In this document: positions 17,256 through 27,283 of the stretch, piece after piece
Layout: each line of letters opens with the position of its first letter
Numbering within the stretch: the stretch's first letter is position 1
NCBI RefSeq assembly: GCF_004118675.1
Contig: NZ_SDHZ01000001.1
Location: 2,542,001 to 2,606,000, forward strand
Length of the DNA stretch: 64,000 nt
Source of the DNA: Filimonas effusa
GTDB lineage: Bacteria; Bacteroidota; Bacteroidia; Chitinophagales; Chitinophagaceae
Direction of reading: 5' to 3'
The notes under the pieces: model-generated
What the model was told of the DNA's origin: nothing
Database searches by the model: none
The model's input: only the letters and a program-made list of their open reading frames with translations
Position numbers and translations under genes: made by a program

Positions 17256-18464
17256 ATGCAAAGCGAAAAAGATAGGATGAAGCACAGCTTTCGTGTGTCT
17301 GAGCTGATAATAAAATATCAGAAAGGCACCCTGTCGGAATCTGAAAAAGAAGAACTTTCTGTATGGGTTGATGCAAGCGACAAAACCCAATTCCTTAGAG
17401 AAATGACTACGGGTAAAATACTGGAAAAGGATCTTGAAGAATATGCCAGGGCTAACACGGAAAAAGGTTATTCACGGGTTATAAATAAACTGGAAAAAAA
17501 AGCACGATTAGGCATAGCCCAGTATAACTTAATTTTCAAAGTGGCAGCCGTAGTGCTGGTATTGCTTTCTGGATTAGTGTACTTATTAAGCAGGCATAAA
17601 CCATCTACTAACCAACAACTGATTGCTCTATCAGACAGTAACCTAATTGTTCCTGGGAGCAAAAAGGCAAGGTTAATATATGTAGATGGAGAAATACTTT
17701 TAGAACAGGGAAAGGACACAACCTTTACCAACGACACACTAACAGTCATAAACAGTGCCGACGGTATTGTTTCATACAGAAATGATTTAAAAACGAAGGT
17801 GTCAACAACACAATGGAATATACTTGAGGCACCGGCTGGTGGAGGCTATACAATCGTTTTAGAGGATGGTACAAAAGTGTTTCTTAATGCCGCCTCGTCA
17901 ATTTCTTACCCGGTTCATTTCCTTGCGGGGGAGAGAAATGTATTCTTGCGAGGTGAGGGCTATTTTGAAGTAGCTAAGGACGCCAAAAGGCCATTTATTG
18001 TAACAGCTAACAACATATCCATAAAGGCGGTGGGAACAGCTTTTAATGTTGATTGCAAACGATATGCTAATACGAAATCTGTCTTAACGACGGTAACCGA
18101 AGGTGCTGTACTGATAGGACGCAGCCACAGCACAACCCTTGTAAAAGCAGGAGAAGTAGCTTTAAGCGATAATTTATTAACGAAGTTTGTTGCCCCTAAA
18201 AAGGATATTACAGAATTGATTGCCTGGAAAGAAGGAATGTTTTCTTTCAAATCGGAGAATATTGAAGTTGTGATGCAACAACTTTCCGAATGGTATAATG
18301 TAAAGATCGAATACGATAGCACATTTAATCGTCATAAGTATTTCACAGGTGAGATCAAAAGAAGCGTACCATTATCAACCCTGTTGGAAATGATTGAACT
18401 TACAGGAATAGCAAAATTTTCACTAAGCCAAAGAACATTGAAGGTATTGCCGAATACCAAATAA
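17256..18464 (+). CDS. FecR-family anti-sigma / signal transducer
   Basis: A 402-residue inner-membrane protein: cytoplasmic N-terminus (about 1-85, sigma-binding), one membrane span at about 89-110 (VAAVVLVLLSGLVYLL), and a periplasmic FecR domain at about 190-290 (EAPAGGGYTIVLEDGTKVFLN, split about residues 192-212; GEGYFEVAKDAKRPFIV). A DUF4974-type STN-like C-terminus follows at about 320-400 (NIEVVMQQLSEWYNVKIEY). It relays ligand binding at the outer-membrane SusC protein to the sigma factor. Same strand and order as standard FecI-FecR-SusC-SusD loci. Confidence 0.92.
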   Translation: MQSEKDRMKHSFRVSELIIKYQKGTLSESEKEELSVWVDASDKTQFLREMTTGKILEKDLEEYARANTEKGYSRVINKLEKKARLGIAQYNLIFKVAAVVLVLLSGLVYLLSRHKPSTNQQLIALSDSNLIVPGSKKARLIYVDGEILLEQGKDTTFTNDTLTVINSADGIVSYRNDLKTKVSTTQWNILEAPAGGGYTIVLEDGTKVFLNAASSISYPVHFLAGERNVFLRGEGYFEVAKDAKRPFIVTANNISIKAVGTAFNVDCKRYANTKSVLTTVTEGAVLIGRSHSTTLVKAGEVALSDNLLTKFVAPKKDITELIAWKEGMFSFKSENIEVVMQQLSEWYNVKIEYDSTFNRHKYFTGEIKRSVPLSTLLEMIELTGIAKFSLSQRTLKVLPNTK

Positions 18465-18512
18465 AAGGTTCCTTCCCCTTACATTTTTTCATTAAACCAT
18501 AAAACAGCTGTT

Positions 18513-21500
18513 ATGAGCCATAACACACTGCATGATTGCAGGGTAAGGTCATCCCTATGCCTTGCCAAAAGATCCACTATGTATCTACTGTTTATAATGC
18601 TGAGTTTTACCAGCATTACATCATTTGCGAGATTGCAAAATGACACTGCCAGGGTTAGCTTATTTCTGGAAAACCAGCCATTGAAAACAGCGTTGGGGGA
18701 AATTAGCCAGCAAACCGATTACCGTTTTATATACGATGATGACTTACTAAAAACCTCTCGTCCTATCACCATCCGGATCAAGGCAGTTCCTGTTATTGAC
18801 GCACTATCACAGATCTTCAAGAATCAGCCTTTCTACTACCGGGTTATGGCAAAGAATGTGGTTATTACACCATCCAAAAAAGCCAACGCACAGGCGCAGG
18901 ACATTTGGAATGTTACTGCAAACGATACAATCATTATAAGAAAGGTCATATCCGCCTCCAATAAAATGCCCTTAGCCGGAGCATCCGTTATAGTAAAAGA
19001 AACAGGAGCTACTGCCGTAACAGATCATGCAGGTAACTTTCGTATCACTGTTCCGCAAACCGGGGCAACTATCATGATTAGCTTTGTTGGTTACCATGCT
19101 TTACAACAGTCCCTTTCACCTGCATCGGAACTACCATCCACATTTGAAATGAAAAGTTCTATCCAGGAAATGCAAATGGTTACAGTAAATACAGGGTATC
19201 AGAATATTCCGAAAGAACGCGCAACAGGTTCGTTCGAGATTGTTGATAATAAGCTATTCAACAGAACCGTTACAACAAACGTATTAGAAAGATTGGATGG
19301 TGTGGTGCCAGGTTTAATATTCAACCGATCTATTGTAACAGGAAACAATCGCGGAACTGACATTAACATTCGAGGGATTAGCAGCATAAATACCAGTACA
19401 CAGCCTCTCATAGTGTTAGATAATTTTCCATATACAGGAGATTTATCTACAATTAATCCAAACGATGTTCAGGACATAACAGTTTTAAAAGATGCTGCTG
19501 CGGCTTCTATTTGGGGGGCAAAAGCTGGTAATGGAGTAATTGTAATTACTACCAAATCAGGCAGGTACAACCAAAAAATGACTGTCAATATCAATAATAA
19601 CGTGACTATCGTTAACAAACCTGATTTATATTATATCCCTCGTTTCACTTCGTCCGCATTTATTGACCTGGAAACATTTTTATTTAAAAACGGGGCGTTT
19701 AATTCTGATCTCAACAATACGACAACCTTTGTGCCTTATTCGCCTGTAGTGGATATTTTAAACAAACGTAGGTTGGGGCAAATTTCCGAATCAGATTCGG
19801 CTACTCAAATTGACGCTTTAAGGGGAAATGATATTAGAAAGGACTTTCTTAAGTATGTTTATCGAAAAGCTATCTATCAGCAATACGCTGTTTCTGTCTC
19901 AGGTGGTACAAGCAATATCAGTTACCTTTTTTCCGTTGGCTATGATAAAAATATCACAACACTTGTTGGGAATAGGCAAGACAGGCTTTCCGTGAGATCA
20001 CAAGCCAATATTAAGCCGTTAAGAAATTTAAGCCTTCAAGTGGGTTTAGGCTATACACATTCGGAAAGTATTAATAACAGTATTGGTGAATTTGGGAGCT
20101 TTTATACGGGTGGAAAATCTCTATATCCTTATGCCAGGCTAGCCGACGATCAAGGCAATAGCATGGCGATAGACAAGGATTACACCTATCATTTTACTGA
20201 TACAGTAGGCAGTGGAAAGCTGCTAAATTGGAAGTACCGCCCTTTAGATGAGAGAAATTACAGTGATAAGACCACTAACTTAAAAAATCTCCTAATTCAG
20301 TTAGCTGCCAATTATAGTATTACTCCGTCATTTACCGCAGATCTGAAGTATCAATTTGAAATGCAGGACAATATTGGCAGGAACTATTACAACGAGCAAT
20401 CCTATAATGTACGGAACCTGATAAACCTATTTACTCCCACCGGAGGCAGCGCGTCGGTAAATTCCGGTATTCCTAATGGGGGAATACTCGATTTAAGTAA
20501 CATCAATTTAGCTACCCAGAATCTTAGGGGGCAGCTGAATTTCAATAAACAGGTAAGAAAAAAGGGATTCCTCACAGCAATAGCTGGGGGCGAAATAAGG
20601 CAAAGCCATGTAACTTCAAATAGTGGACGTACATACGGATACAACGCTGATGTGATTAGCTTTAGAAATGTGAATTATGCTACACCATACCCCACCTATC
20701 TTGGGATTCAGGGAAATAGCCTGTTTATTCCTAACACTATTTTTTTTAGTGACAACCTGGATCGTTTTGTATCGCTATATGCAAATGCCGCTTTCGACTA
20801 TGATAAGAAATATATCATATCTGCGAGTGCCAGAAGGGATGCAAGTAATTTGTTTGGAGTAGCTACAAATAATAAATGGAAACCACTCTGGTCAGTAGGC
20901 GCAGCTTGGAACTTAACAAATGAAGAGTTCTTTCATAATCCGGTCTTTTCCTTGCTCAAAATCAGGGCTACTTATGGGTACAGTGGAAATGTAAATAACA
21001 CTGTAACTGGCGTGTTAACCATTCAATCGGGAGTATTAAATACATTTACCAACACAACAACATATTCTGTAAAACAAGCACCAAACCCAAATCTGCGATG
21101 GGAAAAGGTCGCAACGACAAATATCGGAATAGACTTCGCCACCAGGAATACGAAATTTGCAGGAAGCATAGAATTTTATTCCAAAAAGTCCACCGACTTA
21201 ATAAGTCCTGTTCCTACTGACATTACTTCAGGTTACACAACCCTAACAGTTAATAGCGCGAATCTTCAAGTAAAAGGAGTGGATCTTAATTTAAAAACAA
21301 TTAATGTAGACAAAGCAGTAAAATGGCAAACGAATTGGCTGTTTTCTTACAATACCTATAAACTCACCAAGTACCTATACAAACGGTCTTCCTTAGCGGG
21401 TTTGTATTTGGGCATCGGCCTTATGAATCCAATTGAAGGTCAAAATCCCTACCAGATCGGTGCCTGGAAGTGGGGAGGACTTGACCACAACACAGGTGAT

Positions 21501-22070
21501 CCAATAGGCTTTGTAGATGGGAAAGCCACTAAAAATTATGATTCCATATACAACTATGCTGGTAAAAATGATATTTCCTTTCATGGCTCTGCACGCCCTC
21601 TGTATTTTGGCTCATTCATTAATACAGTCAGCTGGAAAAACCTTTCGGTATCTCTTAATATAACATATAGGCTGAAATACTATTTCCTTAAAAATAACTC
21701 AATTCAGTACAATGCACTATTTACAGGATATGCACAAAACGGCTATGGTGATTATGTAAATCGATGGCAGAAACCAGGTGACGAGCTGCATACAAATGTA
21801 CCTTCAATGGTATATCCTGCAATTGCTAACAGGGATAATTTCTACTACAATTCAGAAGTAAACGTGTTTAAAGGAGACAATATTCGACTACAGGATATAA
21901 ACCTTTCATATGGGCTTAATACACATAGTGAGTGGCTAAAAAGTTTGAATCTATATCTATATCTTAATAATGTTGGGATACTATGGAAAGCTAATAAGGC
22001 AGGTTTAGATCCGGATTATGGAGTGCCACCACCCAAAAGCATTGCTATTGGATTAAAAGCCACTTTCTAA
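18513..22070 (+). CDS. SusC/RagA-family TonB-dependent transporter with STN domain
   Basis: A 1185-residue outer-membrane protein. Signal region to about residue 37 (ends SFARLQ). STN secretin/TonB short domain at about 50-115 (LKTALGEISQQTDYRFIYDD), which contacts FecR. Carboxypeptidase D-like domain at about 150-205 (GNFRITVPQTGATIMISFVGY). Plug at about 225-350 (NIRGISSINTSTQPLIVLDN, ITVLKDAAAASIWGAKAGNG), then the beta-barrel to a final Phe. It imports an oligomeric nutrient with SusD, energised by TonB. Substrate unknown: no glycoside hydrolase or peptidase is encoded nearby. Confidence 0.95.
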   Translation: MSHNTLHDCRVRSSLCLAKRSTMYLLFIMLSFTSITSFARLQNDTARVSLFLENQPLKTALGEISQQTDYRFIYDDDLLKTSRPITIRIKAVPVIDALSQIFKNQPFYYRVMAKNVVITPSKKANAQAQDIWNVTANDTIIIRKVISASNKMPLAGASVIVKETGATAVTDHAGNFRITVPQTGATIMISFVGYHALQQSLSPASELPSTFEMKSSIQEMQMVTVNTGYQNIPKERATGSFEIVDNKLFNRTVTTNVLERLDGVVPGLIFNRSIVTGNNRGTDINIRGISSINTSTQPLIVLDNFPYTGDLSTINPNDVQDITVLKDAAAASIWGAKAGNGVIVITTKSGRYNQKMTVNINNNVTIVNKPDLYYIPRFTSSAFIDLETFLFKNGAFNSDLNNTTTFVPYSPVVDILNKRRLGQISESDSATQIDALRGNDIRKDFLKYVYRKAIYQQYAVSVSGGTSNISYLFSVGYDKNITTLVGNRQDRLSVRSQANIKPLRNLSLQVGLGYTHSESINNSIGEFGSFYTGGKSLYPYARLADDQGNSMAIDKDYTYHFTDTVGSGKLLNWKYRPLDERNYSDKTTNLKNLLIQLAANYSITPSFTADLKYQFEMQDNIGRNYYNEQSYNVRNLINLFTPTGGSASVNSGIPNGGILDLSNINLATQNLRGQLNFNKQVRKKGFLTAIAGGEIRQSHVTSNSGRTYGYNADVISFRNVNYATPYPTYLGIQGNSLFIPNTIFFSDNLDRFVSLYANAAFDYDKKYIISASARRDASNLFGVATNNKWKPLWSVGAAWNLTNEEFFHNPVFSLLKIRATYGYSGNVNNTVTGVLTIQSGVLNTFTNTTTYSVKQAPNPNLRWEKVATTNIGIDFATRNTKFAGSIEFYSKKSTDLISPVPTDITSGYTTLTVNSANLQVKGVDLNLKTINVDKAVKWQTNWLFSYNTYKLTKYLYKRSSLAGLYLGIGLMNPIEGQNPYQIGAWKWGGLDHNTGDPIGFVDGKATKNYDSIYNYAGKNDISFHGSARPLYFGSFINTVSWKNLSVSLNITYRLKYYFLKNNSIQYNALFTGYAQNGYGDYVNRWQKPGDELHTNVPSMVYPAIANRDNFYYNSEVNVFKGDNIRLQDINLSYGLNTHSEWLKSLNLYLYLNNVGILWKANKAGLDPDYGVPPPKSIAIGLKATF

Positions 22071-22085
22071 AACTCAAAAACTTTT

Positions 22086-23465
22086 ATGATGAAGTTATAT
22101 AAATCTATAATACAACAAGTTTTATTACTCTTCTTGTTGACATACCTTTGGTCATGTAAGAAGTATCTTGATGAATCGCCGGATAAATCCCTGGTAATTC
22201 CCACAAAATTTAATGAACTACAAGGCATCCTTGACCTTAATTCGATGTATATAAATTATCCGTGGGCGGGCGAGTTAGCAAATGATAACATATATTTCAG
22301 TTATACAGATTGGGCATCAATAACTAATGTGAACGATCAAAATACATACATATGGAATCCCAATACGGACTTATCGCAAAGCTGGACGCTAACCTATGCC
22401 CGAATACTGAATGCTAATATTGTATTGTCAGTTATTGATAAATTACAAGACAATACAGCAACAATTGCTGATCGCAATGCAGTTAAGGGTGGCGCACTCT
22501 TTTACAGGGCGTACAATTTTTATGAATTAGCCCAATTATTTTCACCTGCATATTCAGTTTCCTCAATGAACTTACCTCTGGGAATACCTCTTAAACTAAG
22601 CGCCGATGCTGAAGATGTTACAAAAAGGTCAACGGTTGCAGAAACTTACAACCAGATAATTCGTGATCTTAAAATGGCAATACCACTATTACCCGCATAT
22701 CAAAGTGTGGCTACGAATCGAACTAGGGCATGTCAGGCCGCTGCTTTCGGACTGTTGGCAAGAACATATCTTTCCATGAGCGACTACGAAAACGCAGGGA
22801 CATATGCAGATTCATGCTTGCGACTTTATAATACTCTAATTGATTACAATAATTCAAGTTTAGTAAATAGCACGGCAAACGTACCATTTCAAAAATTCAA
22901 CGGGGAAGTAATTTTTCATGCAGTTTCCTACCAGGTAAATGCTACTAAAAGCAAAGTGGATTCCACACTATATAGCTGGTATGACAGCAACGACATTCGC
23001 AAAAAGGCATTTTTTATGACAATTACGGATGGTGGATTTAGATTTAAAGGAAATTACAACGGCACCTCTTATAGCTTACCATTTTGCGGTATTGCAACAG
23101 ATGAAGTTTACTTAGTGAGAGCTGAATGTTATGCAAGGCAAGGCAAAGTATCAGAGGCGATGAATGATTTGAATAAACTTCTAAATACTAGGTGGCTGTC
23201 AAATAAATTTATTCCTATTACAACGTCAGATCCTCAACAAGCATTGGCCATTATTTTACGCGAAAGGCGTAAGGAACTTTGCTTTAGACCGAGCCTTCGT
23301 TGGACTGATATACGCAGGCTAAATTTAAGTGGCGATAATTCAATTACAATCACGCGCAATTTGAACGGGCGAATATATACTTTACTACCAAATGATTTAA
23401 CATACACTTTCCTGATACCGAATGTTGTAATAGATATGAGCGGGATCGAGCAGAACCCTAGATAG
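22086..23465 (+). CDS. SusD/RagB-family nutrient-binding lipoprotein
   Basis: A 459-residue surface lipoprotein with lipobox LWSCKK (Cys at 24) and the helical SusD fold. The TPR-like region is at about 85-235 (NAVKGGALFYRAYNFYELAQ). The C-terminal signature is AIILRERRKELCFRPSLRW with DIRRLN (about 395-425). It caps the SusC barrel and captures substrate. It follows susC by 15 bases and ends before a strong terminator, so the operon stops here. At the low end of usual SusD lengths but complete. Confidence 0.93.
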   Translation: MMKLYKSIIQQVLLLFLLTYLWSCKKYLDESPDKSLVIPTKFNELQGILDLNSMYINYPWAGELANDNIYFSYTDWASITNVNDQNTYIWNPNTDLSQSWTLTYARILNANIVLSVIDKLQDNTATIADRNAVKGGALFYRAYNFYELAQLFSPAYSVSSMNLPLGIPLKLSADAEDVTKRSTVAETYNQIIRDLKMAIPLLPAYQSVATNRTRACQAAAFGLLARTYLSMSDYENAGTYADSCLRLYNTLIDYNNSSLVNSTANVPFQKFNGEVIFHAVSYQVNATKSKVDSTLYSWYDSNDIRKKAFFMTITDGGFRFKGNYNGTSYSLPFCGIATDEVYLVRAECYARQGKVSEAMNDLNKLLNTRWLSNKFIPITTSDPQQALAIILRERRKELCFRPSLRWTDIRRLNLSGDNSITITRNLNGRIYTLLPNDLTYTFLIPNVVIDMSGIEQNPR

Positions 23466-23486
23466 TCCAATAGCGTAAGTAAATAA

Positions 23487-23526
23487 AAAGCAATAAATAA
23501 GGCAATATAACCTTATTTATTGCTTT
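23487..23526. terminator. Bidirectional terminator after the SusD gene
   Basis: A perfect 16-bp inverted repeat, AAAGCAATAAATAAGG (23487-23502) and its complement (23511-23526), with an 8-base loop. AT-rich flanks give T-runs on both strands, so it can end both the SusD transcript and the convergent small gene. Confidence 0.8.
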
Positions 23527-23573
23527 GACTAATAAATGCTGAATACGCTTTAAATTCTATCGTAATAATATTG

Positions 23574-23948
23574 CTATTGTCTAGTCCATAAATTTACACC
23601 GTCTGCTACAGGTACATCCGTGCTTTCCCCATTATTAAGTATAGTGTATAAAGTGCCGGAAATAACTGGTTTTCCTGCGTTGTTTTCTGCGTAAATTTTG
23701 CAGATATGGGTCACATCGTCCGGACAGGAAATATCGGAACCGGTTCCATTTGCAAGCATCCAGCTATTAGGGTCAGTACGCGCAGAAGCAGAATTTTCAC
23801 TCGATTCGCTGATTAAAACAAAATAAGCCGGTGCAAATTTAGCTTTAGCCTTCACTTCTGTTTTAGCTGTGAAAGCGCTTGTCACTAATGCTACTGTGAG
23901 TATCAAAATAGCAATCGCCATCGGGAAGAGAAATTTTATCTTACGCAT
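23574..23948 (-). CDS. Small exported protein, DUF6520-like
   Basis: A 124-residue protein with a signal peptide (MRKIKFLFPMAIAILILTVA, cleavage near SAFTAK). A short domain has two cysteines (SCPDDVTHICKIYAEN at about residues 73-88). Size, leader and the spaced cysteines resemble DUF6520 proteins of Bacteroidetes. I chose the ATG at 23948 because the longer open frame (to 24101) adds a non-signal extension. It is convergent with SusD. Role unknown. Confidence 0.6.
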   Translation of the reverse strand: MRKIKFLFPMAIAILILTVALVTSAFTAKTEVKAKAKFAPAYFVLISESSENSASARTDPNSWMLANGTGSDISCPDDVTHICKIYAENNAGKPVISGTLYTILNNGESTDVPVADGVNLWTRQ

Positions 23949-24403
23949 AAAATATAGTTTAAATTGGATTAATATACCTGCTGGCTGAATTGATGAATGG
24001 GTGCAGGAATGCCGCATTCTTTGTCCGCAAAGGTTCCGACCACTTTTACTAAGTACCCGGAACCAAACGGTGGATGAAGCCGGATAACCCTGTGTGGTCA
24101 TTTATTAAGGAAATAAATTGCCTATATGTAGCGATGCCACAGCAATGAACACGAATACGGATTTTTGGAAGTTTACATACAGGAAGCATGATAGTTCAAT
24201 TTGGTGTTAACAGCGCCTGGCAGCCTTTTTCCGTTCTATATGTATTTCCGTTTCTAGTGTAAATCTCTACACTCCACCGGATAATATCAAGCGCAGAAAC
24301 AAGGTTTGCACCATCTGGCAAACTATTTTTCACCAATCGCTTAAATACAATGCACCAAAAGGCAAAATCATGCCCTGGAGAGCGAAAAACTCGTATTAAA
24401 ATT
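23949..24403. other. Gene-poor stretch between small exported protein and AraC gene
   Basis: No convincing gene is seen. A 7-bp inverted repeat, GGTTCCG (24032-24038) and CGGAACC (24058-24064), could be a hairpin or operator for the minus-strand small gene. An open frame at 24196-24447 overlaps the AraC coding end and has no features. Confidence 0.4.
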
Positions 24404-25381
24404 TCAGATATTGCCGCCTCTCTTGCGCCAAAAAGATGGGGTGACACCTACATTACCCTTGAAAGCAGGATCAAATGCGGCGGAGTTTCTAAAACCTACC
24501 TTCACGGCTATTTCATCAACACTCATTTGTGGCTCTTCAATCAAAAGTGTTTTCGCCGTTTTTATTCGCTCATATTGGAGAAATTGGCAGGGGGGCATGG
24601 CAAAAACCTTTACAAAGTCCGTTTTTAAATCGCGGCTATTGGTGCCGACCATCCTTGCTAGATCGTGATTGGAAACATGACGCGCCACGTCTTGCCGGAT
24701 GATCTCACGCGCTTGATACATTCGCTCTATCTTATATTCAGGCAAATCAATACCATTGCGCTGTTCTGCTACCTGGATAAGTAAGGTCAATACAGCACTT
24801 GCGGCTTTTTTATCGGCAGGCCGTCCTAACAGGTATTCTATAGCGTCTAAAAGCAAAGCACCACTCTGTACCATTGTGTCCAGCAGGAACGCCCGCTTAC
24901 CTTCCTCAATTTGTCTTAAAAATCTGCCAAGAAGCTCGTTTTCTATGCCTACTGACTTTATAAAGTCAAGGTTGAGACACATATCAAATACAAAATATTC
25001 ATGACCACTTTTAATATTGAATTTGGTATCTATAACGGGGCAATGAGCAAAGACAAACTGGCCTTGCTTAATATAAAGTTCCCCCAAATCGTATCTGTAC
25101 CGTATATGCTGCTTCAATACCACTTTAAAGCCGATATATGGCCCTTCACGATGAATGTAAATTTCCTGGTCTGCATTCGGATGGTAAGCTGTCAACCAAA
25201 AGCAGTAATCATCCGTCTCATACTTTTGGTAAAATACTTTTGCAAAAGGTTCAATGGCAGTTAAGGCTTTGCTTCCAGGTATTTTTAAATAGGCTAACTC
25301 CGCAGGCACTTGGGGCTTGAAATTAAGAGGGCCAAAGGTTGCTGAAACAATGTCCATACACAGGTTTTTGTTTTGGAACAA
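24404..25381 (-). CDS. AraC-family transcription regulator
   Basis: A 325-residue regulator. The N-terminal part (about 1-215) is a sensor domain of unknown ligand. The C-terminal AraC HTH pair is at about 225-320 (HDLARMVGTNSRDLKTDFVKVF and MSVDEIAVKVGFRNSAAFDPAFK, read as two helix-turn-helix units, then GVTPSFWRKR). Likely start ATG at 25381; a Met eight codons later is an alternative. It may control the small exported gene or the Sus operon, both nearby, but no operator is visible. A stand-alone regulator with its own upstream region. Confidence 0.88.
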   Translation of the reverse strand: MFQNKNLCMDIVSATFGPLNFKPQVPAELAYLKIPGSKALTAIEPFAKVFYQKYETDDYCFWLTAYHPNADQEIYIHREGPYIGFKVVLKQHIRYRYDLGELYIKQGQFVFAHCPVIDTKFNIKSGHEYFVFDMCLNLDFIKSVGIENELLGRFLRQIEEGKRAFLLDTMVQSGALLLDAIEYLLGRPADKKAASAVLTLLIQVAEQRNGIDLPEYKIERMYQAREIIRQDVARHVSNHDLARMVGTNSRDLKTDFVKVFAMPPCQFLQYERIKTAKTLLIEEPQMSVDEIAVKVGFRNSAAFDPAFKGNVGVTPSFWRKRGGNI

Positions 25382-25680
25382 ACAATCGTAAGGGCAGTCA
25401 TATAATCCGGAATGCTTTGCAACCTCGATTACATTTTTCCCAACTGGGTTCTATGCAGACACAATGTAATATTAATATCTACTTCAAATATTAATAATCC
25501 TTAAATGGAAATTAACAAACATTTCTTAGATTATGAGGCAGTTATGTTTAACAGGGGTGTATTAAATCGCCAACCTATTCCTATATTGACAAAAAAAAGC
25601 CGCAGATAAACGCCCGGAAAACAGCATTTACTGCGGTAATGTTGCGGCTAAATACGAGCAAACTGGTTGATGCCGTTGAT

Positions 25681-26229
25681 CTATTTATCTTTCCTCAAAA
25701 TCCGGCAGGTGTACGAACATTGCAGATTATCCAGGTCTACCCCTAATTCAAGGCAGTAATCATACAAAGAATCCAGGTCAAACATCTGCAAATCTTTCCC
25801 GCTTATACCATCTGCAAAGGGATTTTCAAATGAAAATAGCTCTCCCTCATTAGTGACTGGCGTTTCAGTCGAACCGACACCTTCAATTTCCCGAATCCGT
25901 TTCCCTTTTTCATAAGCCAATAAATAAGAAAAACCATCTTCAGAACGAAAGCTAATCTGGACAAAAAGGGTATCCAGTTCACTGGATAGATACTCTCCCC
26001 ACTCAAATAACTTTTTAAAGGAATTGTGCCGGATGCAATACCAATTCTCTGAACTTTTAGTTACGGCAAGTATTGTAGGATCTGCGTCCAAAACTAAAGA
26101 ACACTCCAATTCGGCAGGAACACTGCCGGAATCAATTTCATTTATGCCACTGATCTGCTGTAACGCGCTATACAACTTTTTGCTGTTAGATGTTTTAACA
26201 TGCAAATGCAATTGGACTGGTTTCATCAT
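25681..26229 (-). CDS. Hypothetical protein (183 residues)
   Basis: A soluble acidic protein starting at ATG 26229 (MMKPVQLHLHVKTSN). A TTG two codons upstream is open. No signal peptide or membrane span. Two Cys at the end (QCSYTCRILRK) and aromatic beta-rich segments (NWYCIRHNSFKKLFEWGEYL) are visible, with no family recognised. Stand-alone on its strand, with a large upstream gap. Confidence 0.55.
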   Translation of the reverse strand: MMKPVQLHLHVKTSNSKKLYSALQQISGINEIDSGSVPAELECSLVLDADPTILAVTKSSENWYCIRHNSFKKLFEWGEYLSSELDTLFVQISFRSEDGFSYLLAYEKGKRIREIEGVGSTETPVTNEGELFSFENPFADGISGKDLQMFDLDSLYDYCLELGVDLDNLQCSYTCRILRKDK

Positions 26230-26319
26230 GTGCAAAACTTAGGGGGATACAAATGAATGAAAAAAAAATTACTAAACAGGGGCGTTGTTTAATATTAATC
26301 TTTATTTAAACCCAAAAAT

Positions 26320-26345
26320 ATGCCTTCGCTGGAAAACGAAGGCAT
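26320..26345 (-). terminator. Terminator of the DUF2971 gene
   Basis: A perfect 9-bp stem, ATGCCTTCG paired with CGAAGGCAT around an 8-base loop, is followed on the minus strand by ATTTTTGGG. It lies about 100 bases after the DUF2971 stop. Confidence 0.7.
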
Positions 26346-26443
26346 CAACCCTAAACCTTTAAAATGCTAATTTATTACACTCTCTTAGAAATCCAAATAA
26401 AACAACTCACAAAATACGCATAATACATCTAAAAATGAATTAA

Positions 26444-27283
26444 TTATGCGATCTGATTTTTCGACAATACCCCATTGCTCAGTACGGTTTGGTAAATCGG
26501 AATACCGACCGGGTATATTTTCTTCACCGAGGCAATGACCTCTTCCATGTCTTTAGGGGGCATGTTATGGCCTATTATCACCTCAGCCACAGTTTGCGGA
26601 TCAAATTCACGCAGACGTTCATAATAGATACCTACCCCAACAGTAGCAAACCGAAATTCCTCTTCATGCGACCAGGAGGTTTTCTTATACAGTAGTATAT
26701 CAATACCATCCCTCTTACCAGTGAAACTGAGCATATAGGGCGCATCATTGTACTCAACCATCGCAGCGGTACAATTCAGCTCCCTGCATAAATCCACAGT
26801 GCGAAAGCCTACGCAATAACCAGTATAGTTATCTCCATAATGCTCCCAGGTAGGAACACTCAGCCCGTTTACACTGGTGCTAAATATCCCATAAGGATCG
26901 TAATGCTCACGCTTCTCTAACACCGCTCTATTAGCATCAAAATGCCCTTTCGGATTTTCCTTTATTTGATCCCACTTTTCAGTAGCCAATCTCTGTTGTA
27001 TTTCAGGCGGGTAAAACTGTGTTTCAGGAAACAATTCGTGCATTCCGGCTATTAGCCGCTGATAAAAGGCTTCACTGTTTACTTCGTCTGCATCATAAGC
27101 AAATTCAGGCCGAACGTCCAGGGGATCATTAAGATCATAAGGATGCGAAAACCATACCTGCCGTTTAAGATGAAGGTTTTTATGGTTATCGTCTTTCCAG
27201 GTTCTATACTTATACACTACAGCTGGGGCATTTTCCCGAATACTTTGTTCTACTTCCTTGAAATCTATATAGGGCTTAGTCAT
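26444..27283 (-). CDS. DUF2971-domain protein
   Basis: A 279-residue soluble protein. The N-terminus has the DUF2971 signature: VYKYRTWKDDNHKNL, then VWFSHPYDLNDPLDVRPEF (about residues 19-55). GIFSTSVNGLSVPTWEHYGDNYTG (a split block near 150-175) and a C-terminal HEEEFRFATVG follow. The function of DUF2971 is not established. Such genes are frequent in mobile elements and defence neighbourhoods. It has its own terminator and no close partner. Confidence 0.8.
   Translation of the reverse strand: MTKPYIDFKEVEQSIRENAPAVVYKYRTWKDDNHKNLHLKRQVWFSHPYDLNDPLDVRPEFAYDADEVNSEAFYQRLIAGMHELFPETQFYPPEIQQRLATEKWDQIKENPKGHFDANRAVLEKREHYDPYGIFSTSVNGLSVPTWEHYGDNYTGYCVGFRTVDLCRELNCTAAMVEYNDAPYMLSFTGKRDGIDILLYKKTSWSHEEEFRFATVGVGIYYERLREFDPQTVAEVIIGHNMPPKDMEEVIASVKKIYPVGIPIYQTVLSNGVLSKNQIA

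Noticed and set aside
24196-24447. Minus-strand 83-residue open frame after the AraC gene
   Set aside because: It overlaps the AraC coding end in another frame, and its product has no motif or plausible start context.
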